Source: Bacteroidales bacterium (GTDB lineage: Bacteria > Bacteroidota > Bacteroidia > Bacteroidales > Muribaculaceae). From it: a stretch of 8,494 nt of DNA. Under the pieces are notes generated by a model. It searched no databases. It was not told the origin of the DNA and saw only the letters and a list, made by a program, of their open reading frames with translations. The translations under genes were made by a program, and so were the position numbers. This document shows, one piece after another, positions 5,951 through 8,494 of this stretch (position 1 is the stretch's first letter; each line of letters opens with the position of its first letter). The stretch is from assembly GCA_004553095.1 (NCBI GenBank), contig SFMJ01000091.1:1-8494 (forward strand), read 5' to 3'.

Positions 5951-6958
5951 ATGATCAAGTATTTTAATTATCCCCGGCAGTTCGATCTCGAACTTGGAGG
6001 CTCCCTGCCGAGTCTCACCATCGCCTATCACACCTACGGCACTCTGAATGCCGATCGAAGCAATGTGGCGTGGGTGTGTCATGCCCTCACCGCCAATAGC
6101 GAAGTGGCTGACTGGTGGCCACACACCGTGGAGAAGGGGGCTTTCCTCGACCCTGACAAGTATTTCACCGTATGTGCCAATATCATCGGATCGCATTATG
6201 GCTCCACCGGACCTCTCTCGATCGACCCCGCCACCGGCTCCCCCTATTATCAAAATTTCCCACGACTCACCATCCGCGATATGGTCCGGGCGCATATCCT
6301 CCTCGCCGAGCACCTCGGCATCGACCATATCGACCGAATTATCGGTAGCTCCGTCGGGGGATTCCAAGCCATCGAATGGGCTGTCTCCGAACCGCAACGA
6401 TTCGATAATCTCGTGCTGATCGCCACAGCCCCCAAGGCCTCCCCTTGGCTCATCGCCGCCGATGAAACACAACGTATGGTAATATTCAGCGACTCTTCTT
6501 ACGGCGACCCATCTCCCGATGCCGGCAGATCCGGCCTCGCCGCCGCACGTGCCATCGGTATGATGACTTACCGTGGTCCCGAAGGTTATAATATCACACA
6601 GCAAGACCTCGATGATCATAACCCCCTGACTCCCCATCGCGCTTCTACCTACCAGAATTATCAGGGCGAAAAACTCTGCCGCCGTTTTAATGTCTATTCT
6701 TACGTCTCGATCTTGGATGCTTTCGACACTCACGATGTCGGCCGCGGCAGAGGAGGGGTGCCCCAAGCTCTTAAACGTATCAATATACCCACCATCGTCG
6801 TGGGGATCACCACCGACATCTGCTTCACTCCCGCCGAGATGAGAGAACTCGCCGACATGATCCCCGATGCACGATATTTCGAAATCAAATCCCCTTTCGG
6901 CCACGATGGCTTCCTGGTCGAACACCAACAACTGAATCAGATCCTCTCCCCACGTTAA
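5951..6958 (+). CDS. metX: Homoserine O-acetyltransferase (MetX family)
   Basis: MetX acylates homoserine (normally with acetyl-CoA), the committed step from homoserine toward methionine, in the cytoplasm. The 335-residue alpha/beta-hydrolase has the HALTANSEVADWW-type oxyanion segment (44-56), the nucleophile elbow GSSVGG (132-137, Ser134), the acid in TTDICFTP (Asp289) and the catalytic His in GHDGF (His318). The triad is therefore complete, and the length is close to the family norm. Some MetX-family members use succinyl-CoA; the sequence alone does not settle this. ATG 5951 follows the attenuator terminator by 43 nt, with no Shine-Dalgarno, as usual in this phylum. The hom remnant starts 27 nt after its stop, so both share the Met-responsive leader. 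The pairing is logical: Hom makes the substrate of MetX. Confidence 0.93.
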   Translation: MIKYFNYPRQFDLELGGSLPSLTIAYHTYGTLNADRSNVAWVCHALTANSEVADWWPHTVEKGAFLDPDKYFTVCANIIGSHYGSTGPLSIDPATGSPYYQNFPRLTIRDMVRAHILLAEHLGIDHIDRIIGSSVGGFQAIEWAVSEPQRFDNLVLIATAPKASPWLIAADETQRMVIFSDSSYGDPSPDAGRSGLAAARAIGMMTYRGPEGYNITQQDLDDHNPLTPHRASTYQNYQGEKLCRRFNVYSYVSILDAFDTHDVGRGRGGVPQALKRINIPTIVVGITTDICFTPAEMRELADMIPDARYFEIKSPFGHDGFLVEHQQLNQILSPR

Positions 6959-7014
6959 CATTCACACATTACACATATATATAATATGAACACAAATTAT
7001 AGTTCTGCAGATAG

Positions 7015-8157
7015 TCAAGAGATGTCCCCCGCCTTCGCCGCATCTGTGTCAGCAATATTGATAAAGAGCGAGAGGTCGCCACCCCTCCCGGACTGATCAC
7101 CGATGACCCGCAGGCGATCTTCGGAGACCCTGATATCAATCTCATCGTCGAACTGGTCAACGACCCCCAAGCATCCTATAGCATCGTGACCACAGCCTTG
7201 TGTCGAGGCATACCGGTGGTGTCGGGCAGCAAGACCATGATCGCTCGCCATCTCCCCACGCTGATCGACTTGCAACGCCGTCACAACACAGCCCTACTCT
7301 ATGACGCCTCCTCTTGCGGATCTATACCGGTGATCCGAAACCTCGAGGAGTATTACGACAATGACCTCCTGCTCGAGGTGAAGGGTATCCTCAATGGCTC
7401 TTCCAATTATATCCTCTCACAAGTCTTCGACCATGGCAAGTCTTATCAGTCAGCACTCTGCCGCGCTCAAGAATTGGGCTTCGCCGAGAAAGACCCATCT
7501 TTCGATGTCGATGGCTATGATGCCCTCTTCAAACTCATCATCATCACAGTCCATGCCTTAGGCCGATTCGTCCCCGCTGAGCAGGTTTTCACCTACGGCA
7601 TCTCCCATATCCATGATACCGATATCAATTACGCCCGCGAGAAGGGTGCGAAAATCAAACTCGTGGCTCAAGTCGCAAAGGTCGACGATAGCCGATTCAC
7701 CATGTTTGTCATGCCCGAGATCGTCGAAAAGTCAAAATATATATATAGTGTCGACGATGAGTATAATGGCGTCGTGATCCGTGGCGAAGGCTACGACCGT
7801 CAGTTCATGTTCGGCAAGGGGGCCGGAGGACTCCCCACCGCATCTTCAATCTTGAGCGATATTATGGCGCGACTCCATAATTATAGATATGAGTATAAGA
7901 AGATGGGTTATGTCGACCGCCCAGATTACACCACAGATATCGACCTGCGAGTCTATATCCGTTATCGCGACACCGACGTGCGCCATATCCTCCCCATCTC
8001 GCGACTCCACGAACTCCACCTCACCGAGGAGAGCAACTATCTGATCGCCGATATCCCACTGAATGCCCTCATCGAGCATCGTGACCTCTTCGATGCCCCC
8101 GATGTATTCATCGCAAATATCCCACGCTTCTTCATCGACCGCGACCGCTCTTATTAG
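7015..8157 (+). pseudogene. hom: Homoserine dehydrogenase, 5'-truncated (probable pseudogene)
   Basis: Homoserine dehydrogenase reduces aspartate semialdehyde to homoserine. The frame is open from 7015, after a TAG at 7012, and encodes 380 residues to the TAG at 8155. Family landmarks are present: LRRICVSNIDKERE near the start, IVELVNDPQASYSIV, SGSKTMIA with the active-site Lys, NGSSNYILSQVF, the EKDPSFDVDGYDALFK catalytic block (codons at about 7486-7533) and GKGAGGLPTASSILSD (near 7813). What is absent is the first roughly 25-30 residues with the GxGxxG NAD(P)-binding loop. No ATG lies in frame; the first good start is GTG 7186, which would remove half the Rossmann domain. An ATG at 6986 (MNTN...), at the expected gene start, is in another frame and ends at TGA 7094. 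A deletion that shifts the frame between about 6986 and 7020, or an assembly error, explains this. Confidence 0.72.
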
Positions 8158-8160
8158 CAC

Positions 8161-8235
8161 TGTTTTGACAAGTGTTAAAACAAATAACATTTGTAAACAC
8201 ATTTTAACACTGTTGATAGCACTTGATTATCAACA
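8161..8235. repeat. Cluster of AT-rich inverted repeats with DnaA-box-like ends
   Basis: Three inverted repeats are nested here: AGTGTTAAAA (8171-8180) with TTTTAACACT (8202-8211); ACAAAT (8180-8185) with ATTTGT (8189-8194) inside it; and TGTTGATA (8211-8218) with TATCAACA (8228-8235). The right end, TTATCAACA (8227-8235), is one mismatch from the DnaA box TTATCCACA, and 8211-8219 is a weaker inverted copy. The block lies between the hom stop and a strong promoter. It could terminate hom transcription inefficiently, bind a regulator, or be DnaA-bound; none is shown. Confidence 0.45.
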
Positions 8236-8281
8236 AGATGTAAAAATAAAAATGTTTTATAGCAGATTTTTTGAGAGAAAA

Positions 8282-8313
8282 TTTGCACAGTTCAAAAATT
8301 TGCTATAACTTTG
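8282..8313 (+). promoter_or_regulatory. Strong consensus promoter, probably of an rRNA operon
   Basis: TTTG (8282-8285) and TAACTTTG (8306-8313, TAnnTTTG) are 20 nt apart, a full consensus. It is preceded by an A/T-rich tract (about 8240-8281) of the kind that serves as an UP element at rRNA promoters. Transcription would start near 8320, and no protein-coding ORF follows to the window end. Confidence 0.7.
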
Positions 8314-8319
8314 CACTCG

Positions 8320-8494
8320 CAATTCGGAAATGAAACGCCGTAAGGCAAGCCTGAAGGCCTCTCCGAAAAGCAAGAGAACATTGACATCATGCTATCAAGA
8401 CAAGCAGCGAAAGTTGTTTAAGAGTACAGGGACAAGTTACTGAAAAATAACGAGTCTCGTCATTCCAAGAAACAATAAAGAAGTCTGAGCCAAT
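8320..8494 (+). ncRNA. Probable 5' leader of an rRNA operon (16S just beyond the window)
   Basis: After the promoter no ORF is seen, and the sequence reads like Bacteroidota rRNA leaders: GAACATTGACATCATG (8376-8391, comparable to the boxA-like TTCTTTGACAT region), the purine-rich AGCAGCGAAAGTTGTTTAAGAG area (8404-8424), then ACAATAAAGAAGTCTGAGC (8472-8490), which in relatives lies shortly before the 16S start. Structures visible are a TTCGGA/TCCGAA stem (8323-8328/8362-8367) enclosing a GCC-GTAA-GGC hairpin, and an AATAACGAG/CTCGTCATT hairpin (8446-8464). The assignment rests on my memory of such leaders and on the promoter; no 16S sequence is inside the window. Confidence 0.5.

Noticed and set aside
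5939..6961. Long minus-strand ORF (340 codons) opposite metX
   Set aside because: It is a mirror of metX codon usage: the + strand frame has a complete catalytic triad and family motifs, while the minus product shows no recognisable domain.
6986..7096. Short ORF from ATG 6986 (36 codons) as an independent gene
   Set aside because: It sits at the expected hom start, overlaps the hom frame and has no family features; it is better seen as the frame-shifted remnant of the hom 5' end.
8063..8308. 81-codon + strand ORF across the hom end and the intergenic region
   Set aside because: It is out of frame inside hom and continues through the inverted repeats and into the promoter; it is Ser/Met-rich by frame artefact, with no start context.

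Overview
The window reads as chromosomal DNA of a Bacteroidota member, most likely order Bacteroidales. I lean to a Muribaculaceae-like lineage, but that rests only on protein flavour. Three things support the phylum. Four intergenic promoters match the Bacteroidota consensus (-33 TTTG, 18-21 nt, -7 TAnnTTTG). Genes lack obvious Shine-Dalgarno sequences. The gene families (DivIC-like protein, CoaX, outer-membrane barrel, LptC, GldE/HlyC-type CBS protein) form a cluster typical of this phylum. All real genes are on the + strand.

Region 1 (about 1-4884) is a tightly packed envelope and cofactor operon behind a promoter at 12-41. It holds a DivIC/FtsB-like division protein, a four-helix membrane protein of unknown role, type III pantothenate kinase (coaX), an outer-membrane beta-barrel protein, the lipoprotein LptC and a DUF21/CBS/CorC_HlyC membrane protein. 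Neighbouring genes overlap by 1 to 11 nt, except for a 21-nt gap before lptC. Region 2 (4885-5628) is a monocistronic ECF-type sigma factor with its own promoter, a 5' UTR of about 90 nt and a weak terminator.

Region 3 (5639-8157) is the most interesting part: a methionine-biosynthesis operon, metX (homoserine O-acyltransferase) followed by hom (homoserine dehydrogenase). It is preceded by what looks like a complete ribosome-mediated attenuator. A promoter at 5639-5671 leads into a 35-codon leader ORF (5737-5844) with 11 Met codons, nine of them in a run of 13. An antiterminator arm overlaps the end of that ORF (5823-5835) and can form 13 contiguous pairs with 5876-5888. That segment is also the 5' arm of a terminator hairpin followed by six Ts (5882-5907). 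Ribosome stalling at Met codons should favour antitermination, and completed translation should favour termination. The hom gene appears damaged: its frame is open from 7015 and the catalytic part is intact, but there is no credible start and the N-terminal GxGxxG dinucleotide-binding motif is absent.

Region 4 (8158-8494) is non-coding. It contains a nest of AT-rich inverted repeats with DnaA-box-like sequences, an AT-rich tract, a strong consensus promoter (8282-8313) and a structured transcript start. The latter resembles the leader of a Bacteroidota rRNA operon, so the window probably stops just before a 16S rRNA gene. That last point is inference, because no rRNA sequence lies inside the window.
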